Source: Neelides folsomi
Taxonomy: Eukaryota; Arthropoda; Collembola; Neelipleona; Neelidae
NCBI GenBank assembly: GCA_034687125.1
Contig: JAQGBZ010000065.1
Coordinates: 172,512 to 236,511, forward strand
Direction: 5' to 3'
DNA length: 64,000 nucleotides
This document shows positions 1 through 10,371 of this stretch, in pieces. The translations under genes were made by a program, and so were the position numbers. Each line of letters begins with the position of its first letter. Position 1 is the first letter of the stretch. The notes below the pieces were generated by a model. That model made no database searches. It was not told the DNA's origin and saw only the letters and a program-made list of their open reading frames with translations.

Positions 1-561
1 CGAAAGATTCGAGGGATAAATCGCAAAATAGACCATTTGAGGAACGTTTTGCGCAACGTGGACGATCGTCTGGGAGAAATATGAGGGGTAGGGGTTATGG
101 TCAAAGAGACTCGAGGCCATATCGTTCAAGATCGAGAAGCCCCAGAAGATCAAGGTAAAAATAAAGTCGAAAGAATCAATCAAAACAATTAATTTTTAAA
201 TTAATTTTTTAAATGTAATTATTTATTTTTTTAAAGATCACCCTCAAGAGAGAAGCGAAGAAGACGTTATTCAAGATCGAGGAGTAAGAGTAGAAGCCCA
301 GCTTCTCGATCTCGAAGGAGAAGCATGAGGAAATCCAGATCGAGATCTCCGCAGTCGAGTACATCGACCAGACGAAGACGTTCATCGTCTTATGATCGAC
401 GTCGTAGACGAAGCAGGTCAAGATCGAGATCAAGGAGCATTCCTGTACGACGACCCAAAGAATCACCATCACGCTCACGATCACCTTCGATACCTAAAGC
501 TCTCGAATCATTGGAACCCCAAGAACAACAGTTGAATACGAACGAGGAAGTTCAGAAATAA
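1..561 (+). CDS. SR-type (arginine/serine-rich) protein, 3' end only
   Basis: Two exons are visible: 3-154 (start lies off the window) and 237-561, joined across an 82 bp GT-AG intron in frame (AG|A, giving Arg). The encoded C-terminus is an RS domain: runs of RSRSRSP, RRRRSR and SRSRSRS, followed by a short acidic/Gln tail ending in EEVQK. An arginine/glycine-rich stretch (GRNMRGRGYG) precedes it. RS domains are typical of pre-mRNA splicing factors and splicing-associated proteins, where the serines are phosphorylated and mediate protein contacts in nuclear speckles. No RRM or cyclophilin domain is in view, so the exact family (SRSF, NKTR/PPIG-like, SRRM) cannot be named. The stop is TAA at 559-561. 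Confidence 0.75.
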
Positions 562-1605
562 CTTAAATTCAAACATTGAACATTGGGCCAGAGAGTTCAA
601 ATCTTCAAACATCACAATCTTTAATAAGTTCAAAATTTCTTAATTATTTAAACTTTATATAAGAAGGGAATAGATCTGCACATTTGTTATTTCCAATTTT
701 TTATAAATATTACTAATATAGCAAATTCCATTCTTTTAGTAGTTGATAAACTTGGTGTTATAAATATTAGTTACGAATTTAACTAATCGTAAGTGGAATG
801 GAAAAAAATATTAAGACTAACATAGTCGAATGTTAAATATTCAATATATACTCTTTTATGTAGTTTGACTTAATTAGTTAATCATAGTCATGTTAAATAA
901 TTGAAATGTTTAACAAATAAATACTAATTACTTTAGTCTATCACATTTATCTTTGTGTATATATTACGCATAATTATGATTTTTTGGTCTATGGTTAGGT
1001 ATTATGGCCTTTTTATATTTAGATTCTGTTCAAGTTTAAAATACAAATGATTAGATTAACTTTCCTTTTATTACTTTCAATTTCAATAATAATAATACAA
1101 ACGAGTATCACTTACACACTTATAAATCTTTTCAATTTTCGCAATTTAACATTTTGCTTAAAATCTTTTAAATAACATATTCATTTATTTTTAAGCTTTC
1201 TTTGGCCGCGTTGGTTTAAATACAATTAAGCCTCATATAAGTCATAATGTTAACTTGTTAAAATTCTACAGTTCAATTTTAGGTTTAGGAAAAATAAGGA
1301 CTATTACTTTTATTTTTTTATATTAGTACACAGCTTACAAGGCTTAAAACCATAATAATAATTCATAATAACTATCTAAAATGCTTTTAAGATAAAATCT
1401 TTCATCTTTACATTGATGGCAAATATACTAGTATGCTGTTGATGGCATACTATGTAGCAATTATTGATAAGTAGTATAGTAAATACACATATTAAAATAC
1501 AATGATATTAATATAGAATACAATGTAATAGAAGAGCAAATAGATGTTTTTCTTTTGTTGAATAAAATACAAAATATTAAAATCTTTAATTTTAGACTGA
1601 TTCAT
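562..1605. other. AT-rich intergenic spacer / 3' UTRs
   Basis: About 1 kb of AT-rich DNA between the SR-protein stop and the convergent CAMLG-like stop. It holds AATAAA-type signals near 917 and probably contains both 3' UTRs. I see no coding potential, RNA gene or clear repeat. Confidence 0.6.
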
Positions 1606-2370
1606 TTATTCGTTGATTGGATATTTAGTGAATAGAGGTATAAAAACAGAAATTAATAAAGAGGACGCAACAAAAAGAGACAAATCGGACATGATCTGAA
1701 TCGTTTGTTTAAAAGTGACTTTAATTCGTGTTCTCCATTCTTCCGGAATTTTGAAAAAGATAAATGCAATATTTATTATTACCCCTGTCATTGCCGATGT
1801 GTTCAACTCCTCTTCTCCCTTCCTCAAGATGACAAAGGCCGTTTCCCATGCGAAGAAGTAAATGAGGAAATAATTCCCACCCAACAGCGGAAGACTCATA
1901 CCAAGGAGGAAGAGGATCAATTTGTGAAGCCAAAATGGAAGAATGGGAAGTCTGGTTTCATTTGGTTTACTATTTGACTCTGATTTGTCTTCGATCACCT
2001 TTGGAGGATTCGATTTAATCCCAACTGGATTCACTGGGGGATCAATTTGAGTATCTCCAATTCCAGAAATCTCTTCATGTGAGATTCCATCATCTTCATC
2101 GATTGAGGAGGATTTCAGCAAATTTTGAATTTGTTCTTCAGATGAATCTAAAATGATAATGTTGTTAATCAAACTGTCAAATATCATGATTGACCTGCAT
2201 TGAATTGCATATTACACGGTGATATTATTCATTAAAATAACTACAATTAATCAAATTCATTCTGACTATAGCTCACTTTCTCCCAAAATTTTCTTGAACC
2301 TAGATTCCCGATTATTTAGAATCTTCTGCCGGCGTTCTTCTCGCCTTTTTTCAGCACTCGTTTTCTCCAT
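1606..2370 (-). CDS. CAMLG: GET2/CAMLG-like receptor for tail-anchored protein insertion
   Basis: Two exons on the minus strand: 2370-2277 and 2147-1606, joined across a 129 bp intron (gtgagc...ttttag) in phase, giving 211 residues (human CAML is about 296). Exon 1 encodes a basic N-terminus, EKTSAEKRREERRQKILNN, matching the Arg-rich cytosolic motif with which GET2/CAML binds the GET3/TRC40 ATPase. The middle is acidic and disordered. The C-terminal half has three hydrophobic segments (about residues 105-137, 150-164 and 184-205), the usual GET2/CAML topology in the ER membrane, where it pairs with GET1/WRB to insert tail-anchored proteins. Starting at an in-frame ATG at 2187 would lose the diagnostic N-terminus; that ATG lies inside the intron. 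The gene is divergent from RALBP1. Confidence 0.8.
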
Positions 2371-2772
2371 GTCTCAAGCACTTTAGATTCTTAATTATAA
2401 CTAAATAACAACTTTAAAGCACTAATGATTCAAAACTCTGAATCATCAGGTGAAGGATCCAGGATCAGAATTCAGAAATTCGAAATTCAATTCAAAACCC
2501 ACCTGTGATTTAAAGACAAATTCCCGCAGGATAAAACACATTCTAAGCTCTGAACACTTTTCTTTCAGAATTCAGATATTCCTTTTACCAATTATTTTAT
2601 ATAGAGTTGTACACGATTTGATCCAAATGTCTCAGCTTCCCACGACTTGGATCCCATTCCCATCCCATCTGCTCTACTCTTGCCAAGTTGAGCAAAAAGA
2701 CATTCAAAATCATATCACTGATCTCATTTATGTTTACAATTAATTTTGAATAAACAATCATTGTATTTTAAA
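2371..2772. promoter_or_regulatory. Shared divergent promoter, CAMLG / RALBP1
   Basis: 402 bp separate the start codons of two oppositely oriented genes, so this interval must hold both promoters and 5' UTRs. No obvious TATA box was seen for either. It contains repeated GAATTC/AATTCA words (2465-2500, 2569-2575). Confidence 0.55.
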
Positions 2773-5704
2773 ATGGACTTTGAAAGTCCTGAAGAATCGA
2801 AAGTTTTTCCTGGTCTTTACAAGGCAGAGTCTGGGAAATCATTGGAACAAGCAGAATGTAAGGAATAACTTTATATAAAATAAACAATCTGTTGTAAAAT
2901 ATCAAAATATCATTATCATTGTTATAATGGGGTGTAAAGGTGTAATAATAGCAATCGCTAATGTGAAACATTTATTAATAAAAGATTACATTGTAAATTT
3001 TAGATGAAGAAGAGGAGAAGAAAAAGAAAAAAAAAGATTCAAAAAAGGACAAAGGTTATGCTGCCCTTGCTGGAGAAAGTTCACCAGATGAAGATGAATT
3101 AGATCAAAAGTTAGCAAAATCAACAATTTTCACATTCTTTTGAAAATTACATTATAAGTATGTTACCTATAAAAGTTAATTATTAACCAATTGATGTTAA
3201 ATTCTTTTAGAAGCCCTGCATCAAAAGTAAAGAAATTAAAAGCTCCCTTCAAACTCTCTGCAAAGAAGAAAGATAAGAAATCCGAGGAGAAGGAGAGTAA
3301 ACCGAAAGAAAAGGAAAAGAAATCTGACAAGGATAAAATAAAATTAGCAGAAAAGGAAAAGAAATCTCTCGAGAAGGAAAAGAAGGTCGAGAAAGAATTG
3401 AAAAAATCTCTCGAGAAAGAAAAAGAAAAGGAAAAAGAGCGAAAAAGCATTGAAAAAGAGCGAAAGCTCTCGGAAAAATCCAACGAGAAGGAGAAAAAAC
3501 CTGAAAAACCTCCATCGACATCAGAGTTGAAGGAGAAACCTGAAAAGAAGTCAATTGAAAAAGAACGTCGACCTTTTTCTTCCTCGATCGAAGTTGAGCG
3601 AGAAGGAGCCGAAGAAAAATCCTCTGGGGGACTCAACCAAGCCATCAACGCTTTCCTAAACGCTCCAGCTCCAATCCTCTCAAAGAAGTTCAAGGAAGCA
3701 AAAAAATTAGAAAAACAACTCTCGATTGGATCAAGCACAAAAGCCAAGCTCAAGTTAAAACGATCCAAAAATTCATTGGAAGATTCGCCGTAATAATTTT
3801 ATATTTAATTTAATTAAATTAAATTAATGATTTATATTATATACATACTGTACTGTAAAAGTTCGCTCTTGACTTACCGCATTTTAAAGTTATTTAGATC
3901 AGCATTTAGATTAACATAAATATAATTGTGATAGATTATAAATATATGTTAATCTAAATGCTGATCTTAAAAAATCTAAAAAGTGGGAAGTCAAGAGCGA
4001 ACTTTTACAGGACAGTAGATGATAAAGTATCTGTATAGTATCTCAAAGTCAGTAAAGTATCTAATATGATAATTTGTTATTTAGGAATGCCGAACCGCCT
4101 TTTACACCAACACATCAATTTCCCGAAGATGCCGAGTCATTAGGAAAAGAAATTAAAAAGTACGAAGCTCTTTTAGAGCAAACTCACTCACATATCAAAT
4201 CGAGCAAGAAGGTTAGTAAAAAGAATGAGGAACAACTCTGGGAGCTCCAAAGGACTTTAACCCAACTGAAACGAAAGCTCCGTTCCGTTAATGTCCTCTC
4301 AGCAACAGAAAAATCATGTCATAGAAGTTCAATCCCAAGTGGTAAAAATGACATTGAACAACAACAACCGCAACCACCAAAGCTACCAATTGAGGAAATT
4401 GAGAAAGTAAGAGAAGTGAAGGAAGAAGAAGAAGAAGAAATACAATTGGATTTTACTCTTAAAACCTCAGGAAATATTTCTGATTCTTCCTCCTACGATC
4501 TAAAGCGTGATGGTTCTATTAGCATTCAAAGCCCTTGTCCACATGACGAAGTGTTCGAGTCAGTAAAAGAAGTCAATAAATCACGAAGTCGAAGTAAAAG
4601 CCCTGCAAATTCTACACCAAACGAACTAGAAACTGTTCACGTGAGAGTTGATGTTCATCATCCTGTTGAAAGTCAAAATACACCGGTGGAAGAATTACTC
4701 GAAATTGCCAATTTTGAAAAAGCTGCAAAATCGATTGAATTTGAAAAATGTCCTCCGCCTCTAATTGTCAGACCTCCTGAACCTATTTTAAGAGAACCAC
4801 AAACACTTGACGAAACATTTGAAAAAGAAGATGATTTTGACATTTCCGAACACGAAGAAACAATGATGGAAGGGGACGAGAGTGAACTTTGTATGTCACA
4901 TGTGAACAAGAAGCTTGACTTTGATTCCTGTTTGGCCACACAGGAAAACAGTGAGGACGAGAGTCTGGTCACTGATGATGAGGATTATGATGACGAATTG
5001 TTTAGAGAATTTCATGATGGGGATGAACTTCATGAGAGGGACTTGATCCCATCTGGAATCTCAGAAGAGCTTGCACAATTTGACCCATTTCAACTTCCCA
5101 TCTTTGAAACCGAAGATTTCCTCATGGCTGAAAATAAGGCTTTAAAACTTTTTAATGAGAATTTGACAGAGGAGATCAAAAATGAGGAAATGGAAATAAA
5201 CAAATTGATGGAGGATCTTCTTCAAATGAAAGCAGACGGTGTGGATATTGATGCGTGAGTGGTTTAATGATACATTAATAGTAAACTAATAAATTACTAT
5301 TTAGCTTCTTATAACAGTGAATTTTACATGATCTTTAAATTCCTTTACAGCCCTGAAGTTTCATATGATTTATCCGATTATGACATGGATGAACTTGTTT
5401 CTCTGTGGCAAGTGAACAAATTGGAAAATGAATCGCTTAACGTAAGACAATATAGGAAATGATCATTAATTAACATAAAGTTAAATAGAGTGAAACTTTT
5501 ATAAATGAAAGTGGTTGTATTATTCATGATGTTATATTATTTTAGGATAATGTGAATACGTTGAGATCGATGGTCGCTTCCAGCAAGTTGCATGAATTCT
5601 TATTGGAAACTCGTCTTAAATATCTTGAGGGGAAAGCGCTGGAAGAAAACCCATTAATAATTAATGATAATGAAGTAGTGCCGTTGCTTCAAAGTGAAAT
5701 ATAA
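2773..5704 (+). CDS. RALBP1: RALBP1 (RLIP76) homologue lacking the RhoGAP domain
   Basis: Six coding exons: 2773-2857, 3004-3109, 3211-3789, 4085-5254, 5351-5441 and 5546-5704 (729 residues, all splice phases agree). The N-terminus carries the family signature FPGLY, then a Lys-rich stretch and GYAALAGESSPDEDELD, then KAPFKLSAKKKDKK and a long KEK/EKE low-complexity region. After residue 256 the protein passes straight into the Ral-binding coiled coil (EIKKYEALLEQ ... EEQLWELQRTLTQLKRKLR, about residues 270-325), followed by an acidic region and a C-terminal coiled coil. In known RALBP1 proteins a RhoGAP domain of about 190 residues lies between these blocks; here only a 295 bp intron holding a palindromic MITE is present. 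It would act as a Ral effector scaffold in endocytosis without Rac/CDC42 GAP activity. AATAAA overlaps the stop. Confidence 0.9.
3846..4017. mobile_element. 172 bp palindromic MITE in RALBP1 intron 3
   Basis: The left arm starting TACTGTACTGTAAAAGTTCG at 3846 is matched by the reverse complement of the right arm ending at 4017, over about 70 bp each side with a few mismatches and a short AT-rich centre near 3930. Ends are TA...TA, compatible with a TA target duplication as made by Tc1/mariner-type transposases. It carries no coding sequence and fills most of the intron. Confidence 0.8.
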
Positions 5705-7015
5705 ATAAAATCTCGATCTTTTTAATACAATAGTATACTTTTTCATGTCTGCAATAACGTATATTTAGATAATTTACATTTTAAAAAATTACTTTTATTT
5801 GGAATTTACCAACTGGTATATGGATAAAGGTTGTAAATGTGAAGTGTTTTAGCCTTTAAAGGCTAGTGAAATTATGTATGCAATTTTATAGGAAGATATT
5901 ATCTTTGGTGTGATTTTACTTTACTTTTTTATACACAAGTGAGAAGTGAGTATTTCGAAAGGAATTGGGTTAAAATAGAACCTTGCAATTACACCTTATT
6001 TATATATTATAGACCGTGTTAATTTTTAAATAATTTTAGTTTTTGAATAATTGTTTTTGATTGAAATTGATAAACTATGCAATTGATAAAATAAAAATGT
6101 GAACATTTAATTGATTTTATTTATGGCGATAAATAAAGTTAAAGACATTCTATTTTTAAAATGTAACAATCGTATTATATTTAAATTACTATTCAAGATT
6201 TTATGACACGATGTGATTTCTTTAGGTCTAACTTATTCAAAAATGTACGAATATTTAAAGAGAAAGATTGAAACGATAACGTGAAACAAACTTAATATTA
6301 CACAAAATATAGATAAGCTATTTTGACAACTTAAGTAGATTGACACTGTAATGGCAAATGAATGCACTTTATTTGGATATTCATAGGTGATTTAAAATAT
6401 GAAAGCGTTAACTCATTTGATTAGAAAATAACTCAAAAACACTAATAAAATCAAATAGCAAAAAACATGTAGGAAATTTGGCTTAACTTATATTTTAAAA
6501 TAAATCATCAATCACAGAACATTTAACTAAAAAATACTAGGATAATGTAAATATATTGAGAATATGTCTTAAAACTCGATTGCATTGATATTGATTATTA
6601 TTTGATTAGCTTTAAATTTATTTTCTCCGGTCAAGTTTTCGCAAGGACTTGAGTGGGCCTATCATTTTGTAATTGTGTATACCTATACAATATAAAAACT
6701 TATGTAAAAATTACATAAAAGCTCGAACGGCAATTAAAAAATTGGGCGAAATATTTTATAGTAATACATTGTTGGGGATTATTTTTAGATTGTTCTATTA
6801 TGTCCTATTTTGCAATCAGAACTTACTAATATAATTAAAGTATGATATTTAAATAGTTGATAATGTTAATTTTTAGGAACAAACGAATGAATGGCTATGC
6901 TACAATAATATTGGGAATTACCTATAATATTTTTTGGATATTGAAAGGAACTTGGAATATATCGAATAAGAAAAGGGAAATGTCATGAAGCGCGATAGAG
7001 GGGATAAAGTCGAAG
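5705..7015. other. AT-rich spacer with a decayed RALBP1 exon copy
   Basis: No intact gene. Around 6540-6620 there is a stretch resembling the acceptor and start of RALBP1 exon 6 (AGGATAATGTAAATATATTG against AGGATAATGTGAATACGTTG, then further partial matches), preceded near 6400 by a weaker match to the end of exon 5. The rest is AT-rich with no recognisable feature. Confidence 0.45.
6400..6625 (+). pseudogene. Degenerate duplicate of RALBP1 3' exons
   Basis: A 20-base core at 6541-6560 differs from the start of RALBP1 exon 6 (5544-5563) at three positions, and similarity continues with gaps for about 80 bases (TTGCATGA-like and CTTTAAATTT blocks in the same order). No open frame remains. 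Read as a decayed tandem duplication; the match is short, so chance similarity in AT-rich DNA is not excluded. Confidence 0.35.
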
Positions 7016-8420
7016 TTAAAAGTCAGGATTTGAATGATCCATTTTTCCAAAAAGAGACGAGGCCATTTCCTTGACCATATGGCTATAAAGGAAATGTGGC
7101 ATGATGGTGATAACCAATCCATTTCCTTGAACTTCCCCGATGATCTTCGTAATTTCTTTGTCTTTAAGTCCAATCACGTTTTTTCCGTTTACTTCCAAGA
7201 GATTGTGATCGGTGAGTAATCCGTTCCGAGCAGCAGATGAGTCTTTCTGTAAGTGGAAGAAGTTTTAATTTAGAACACGGAGTTTCTGATCGTATAGTGA
7301 TTGAGCTTATGATTCAAATAAGTAACTATATTTATTGTTATCTCAAAATCTTACGACAATGTTAATGATTTTTCCATCTTTGAACTGAAATCCAATTCCT
7401 CCCATAGAGTCTCGCACGAGTGTAATGCTCCTTTCAAATGGTCTGAAATAAAGGTAATTTTTAAATTGCTATAAAATATCCACAAAGCCGTAAAAAAGGT
7501 AAAACAATGCAATATCAAGTTACCTGTCTCTAACAGCAAGTTCAATTATTTCTCCAACTCTCTTCTTCTTGAAAATTCCATGCACTTTATCAACAGAGAA
7601 TCCAGCCATGTCTGTACCGTCAATTTGAAGAATTTGATCTCCAAAACGAAGCCCAGCTGTAGCAGCAACTGAACCATTAATGACCAAGCAAGCAAAAATG
7701 CCTGTGTTCATTGCACGAACCTGAAATTATCATAATCAATAAAATACTGTTATATGAAGACCATCATAATACTAATATTGTCAATGAATCTAAAATTGAA
7801 TAAAATTATAAGTAAAGAATAAATTAAACATACTCTTAATCCAAGTTTGTCAGAACTTTTCTGGAGCCGAATAAGGCGAACTCCGTGAGTAACTTGCGAT
7901 TTGATGACAGCATTTGATCCAGAAATTGGTGCGACAATTCCAACTCCCACATTGTTCCCAACTGGTGTCACTGATAAAAATAATCATTATTAGTAAATTC
8001 TTATATGAATAGGTAATGTAATGTAATATAATTATATTATGAAATTACCACTGAGTGGCGGGCGAACTGCCATTGTTCCTTGATTTGGAATATGCAGATA
8101 TTCGGGCATATTTGCTCGGATCATTTCTTCGCTCAGCTCAAGGCCCATGAAATCATGAAGTCGTGGATAGACATTTCCTCTAGAAAGGGTCATTTCGGGT
8201 GCCGAAGGGCCCATTCCCAATTGTTGATTTCCATGAACTTGATGACCAGCAACTGGTTGAAATGCTTCAACTTGAGCCTATAAAATTATTAAAAAGTCAT
8301 TTTTACAAAATTATATCCCAACGTTTTACATTATATTTTGGTGACAATCAAATAAGGTCGATATCTCACCTTAATGAGCTCAGTGGCTTTCATATCCTCG
8401 AGACTAGGGTAGATTGACAT
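7016..8420 (-). CDS. SDCBP: Syntenin (syndecan-binding tandem-PDZ protein)
   Basis: Six exons on the minus strand: 8420-8370, 8277-8049, 7970-7834, 7720-7524, 7442-7355 and 7246-7016; 310 residues, close to the 298 of human syntenin-1. It begins MSIYPSLEDMKATELIK, matching the syntenin start, and contains NVYPRLHDFMGLELSEEMIRA, the region with LYPxL-like ALIX-binding motifs. Two PDZ domains follow, with the carboxylate-loop sequence GLRFGDQILQIDG in PDZ1 and VNGKNVIGLKDKEI plus VITIMPHF in PDZ2. The protein binds C-termini of syndecans and PIP2 and works in endosomal sorting and exosome formation at membranes. All phases agree. It is divergent from TRMT112. Confidence 0.95.
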
Positions 8421-9072
8421 TTTGCTTGTATTATTGAGTCGGTAAATCGATAAAGTGGGAATTTTATGATCCGAGATGTCTTCCGCTAATTACGCTTCCT
8501 AACAATGAAAATTTAACAAATAAGCATTTAATTCGTAACGTATTTTTACTCGCTATGAGTCACTCGTTTTGCACTTTATAACAAACACGGTAATTTTATA
8601 ATAATCGTCAATCGATTAGGGAAAGTTCAATTACTTTTTTACAATACACACAGTTGGTGTATTAGATTCCAATAAAGGCAATTGGCTGAGGATGACGAAG
8701 TTAAGCGGATTTGATCATTAATGTATTTAAACTAGCACTCGAGTGAAACGGTGATTTTATGACTTATACTTGTGATTCTGACTCATCCGCATGTCGGATC
8801 TAACATTGTTGTACTTGTACGCCGATGCTTATACATTTAACCCTATTTGATAATTAAATATTTACGCCGTCTTTACATATCTCTTATGTGCTTAATATGA
8901 GCATAGTGTATATTATGTATAAAATCAATAGGACTTTGTTTAAATGACAAGGCGCGGTGAGTTGAGTTTTTAGACCATGCTGATTTTCTACTGCGAGTGC
9001 TAGGAAAAATTCTTCATCGACTTGTCGACAATCGGATTCGTCTTCTGCTGAAGAATCAAATTAAGTTTAAAA
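8421..9072. promoter_or_regulatory. Divergent promoter interval, SDCBP / TRMT112
   Basis: 652 bp between start codons of head-to-head genes. It is AT-rich and shows no strong TATA box facing either gene. It must contain both 5' UTRs and core promoters. Confidence 0.5.
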
Positions 9073-9778
9073 ATGAAGTTGTTTACCCATAACATGCTAA
9101 CTTCGAAGATGATCAGATCGGTTAAAGTTGGATATCCTCTCAAGCTTTCAGTTAGATAAAAAATCAATATAAAACAATTATATGAATTATGATACAAAAG
9201 CAAGGCTTAATGTGTAATTATTAATTTTATTTTAAAAGGCGTCTGAAATCAAGATAACTCCGAGTGACTTTCATGCCGGATTTTTAACCAAAATGATACC
9301 AAAAGTTGATTGGAGCGTGTTATTTGAAGCAGCTCAGAGCGTAATTAATTTCTTAAGATTCATCAAATTAACCTTAAATTATCGATTTCCAAGAAAAATG
9401 AATTTTTATAATAACTTTAGATCGGTTATGGAGATGGAGTTCCACCAACCCTATGCGACGATTTTGACAAAAATGACGAATTTCTTAAAAAGGCACATCA
9501 TACTTTATTTGAGGTTAAATTTTTAAACAACTGTGTGTTTGCTATCTTTACTGTATTTGAAACTGCGTATCTTCGAATTTGCAAATATCAGTTATATCAG
9601 TATAATAAATATTACAAACATAAGTGTACGTATAATAATTCTGAAAATAAATATTAATAAATTATAAATGCTTTAGATCGAAGTTATAACTGGAGAAATG
9701 GAGTGTCCTGAAACTGGAAGGAAGTTCCCAATTCAGAATGGAGTTCCAAATATGCTTGTGAATGAAGATGAAGTATAA
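9073..9778 (+). CDS. TRMT112: TRMT112, activator of RNA/protein methyltransferases
   Basis: Four exons: 9073-9150, 9239-9340, 9421-9513 and 9677-9778, all phase 0; 124 residues against 125 in human. Start [11 protein letters not shown] matches the family's MKLLTHNLLSS; then [31 protein letters not shown], a diverged loop, [16 protein letters not shown] and the C-terminal block [14 protein letters not shown] and [16 protein letters not shown]112 is a small zinc-ribbon-type partner that stabilises and activates several SAM-dependent methyltransferases (ALKBH8, TRMT11, METTL5, WBSCR22/Bud23, HEMK2), acting in tRNA, rRNA and eRF1 modification. Introns are 80-163 bp. Confidence is high because length and blocks align throughout. 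Confidence 0.95.
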
Positions 9779-10369
9779 AAGTCTCTTTTTATTAATTTAT
9801 TTTACATTGTTTATATCATAATCAAATCATAAATGTTAACATGTTGTTGCTTCTCGAACACCTGTTTGTTCTTATTATATTAATCCCTGAATAATAAAAT
9901 AAATCCTAAGTTTTCATATGATAGTGGACTAAAGATCTCGAATGTTTTTTTAGATTATGAAAATAATATAATATACCATATAATTATTAATTTTGTTCTT
10001 TATCATCTTTTGGAATAATTCGAATTAGTGAATTGAAGCATGATTGAATATAATCAAAATTATTAAATGGACAGGGTGAGATTAGATTAATACATTCTTG
10101 TAATTCTTAGAATGTTAAGCCTAGCGGCCCAAATTTTTAGATATTTTTACATCCAATCATTTTAGATAAAATGGCAACGACGCCAAATTTTTATTTTATG
10201 TGTTAAAATAATTCTATTTTTTGTCCAATAATTAATAGCTTTTATAATTCGCACAGCAGATCTGTTCGATCATTAACTCCTTATTGTTAGATGAAGCGAG
10301 GAATTACGTTATTGAATTCAGATTTTGAAAGTTACAATTTTAAAACATAATAGTGACAATGACATACTA
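9779..10369. other. AT-rich spacer
   Basis: Between the TRMT112 stop and the mariner insertion. Probably the TRMT112 3' UTR (AATAAAATAAAT near 9892) plus AT-rich DNA. No other feature seen. Confidence 0.5.
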
Positions 10370-10371
10370 TA

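Noticed and set aside
2148..2187. ATG at 2187 as start of the CAMLG-like protein
   Set aside because: A short exon at 2370-2277 supplies the diagnostic basic GET2 N-terminus and splices in phase to 2147; the 2187 ATG falls in the intron.
3163..3768. 200-codon minus-strand frame rich in Phe and Ser
   Set aside because: It is the antisense of the Lys/Glu-rich RALBP1 exon 3, whose composition keeps the other strand open.
3791..3793. TAA that would end RALBP1 after KNSLEDSP
   Set aside because: A GTAATA donor starts one base before it and the next exon continues in frame with the Ral-binding region, so the stop lies in the intron.
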